Made by a program: the position numbers and the translations under genes. The notes beneath the pieces were generated by a model. It was not told where the DNA came from. It saw nothing but the letters and a program-made list of their open reading frames with translations, and ran no database searches. Positions 1-64,000 of a stretch of DNA of 64,000 nt are shown piece after piece. The DNA is taken from the NCBI GenBank assembly GCA_011037195.1, contig JAAEAF010001945.1, positions 1 through 64,000 on the forward strand, in the 5' to 3' direction. This DNA is from Triatoma infestans. Taxonomy: Eukaryota > Arthropoda > Insecta > Hemiptera > Reduviidae. The stretch's first letter is position 1, and each line of letters starts with the position of its first letter.

Positions 1-81
1 CCATCCCCCCCCCCCAAAATGATCATTTTAAATTATCATTCAGAAATAATTTTAAAATTTAAAATATTCTTTTTGTTTCAG

Positions 82-64000
<63,919 letters not shown>

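Overview
The window is AT-rich eukaryotic DNA from an arthropod; an insect is possible but the order cannot be fixed from sequence alone. One giant gene on the + strand fills it: the nesprin/MSP-300 (Msp300, vertebrate SYNE1/SYNE2) actin-binding, nuclear-envelope-linking spectrin-repeat protein. I traced 74 exons from 82 to the right edge. Phase matches at every junction, giving about 5,890 codons without a stop. Neither end of the gene is present: the promoter and start codon lie left of the window, and more spectrin repeats, the KASH tail and the stop lie to the right.

Layout of the gene. Exons 1-4 (82-7970) encode CH1, exon 5 (14959-15119) a linker, and exons 6-7 (16738-17230) CH2; together these form the actin-binding domain. 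Exons 8-31 (17324-33975) start the spectrin-repeat rod. Exon 32 (34693-37909) is a single 3,217-base exon of 1,072 codons. Exons 33-74 (38987-64000) continue the rod as small exons, with a super-repeat of about 215 residues. The two largest introns (144-7503 and 7971-14958) split the actin-binding domain.

The introns are an archive of mobile elements. They hold three tRNA-derived SINE families (copies with 9-13 base target duplications), a 5'-truncated I/Jockey-like LINE with a TAA-repeat tail and 13-base target duplications, an R2-like LINE 3' fragment, a broken Tc1-like transposase, a dead mariner/IS630-type element with about 115-base inverted termini, and a 418-base non-autonomous Helitron. 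A CA/TG-rich non-coding repeat family recurs at least eight times. There are also several palindromic fold-back elements.

The most unusual signal is in the fold-back elements and related dispersed copies. They share a short structured core, box I (CTGANGA or a variant), a variable hairpin, then GAAAC, which resembles the catalytic core of hammerhead ribozymes. The hairpin differs between copies but keeps pairing. No complete stem III or cleavage site was identified, so this is a candidate and not a demonstrated ribozyme.

No CRISPR array, operon, rRNA, functional tRNA or second host gene is supported.
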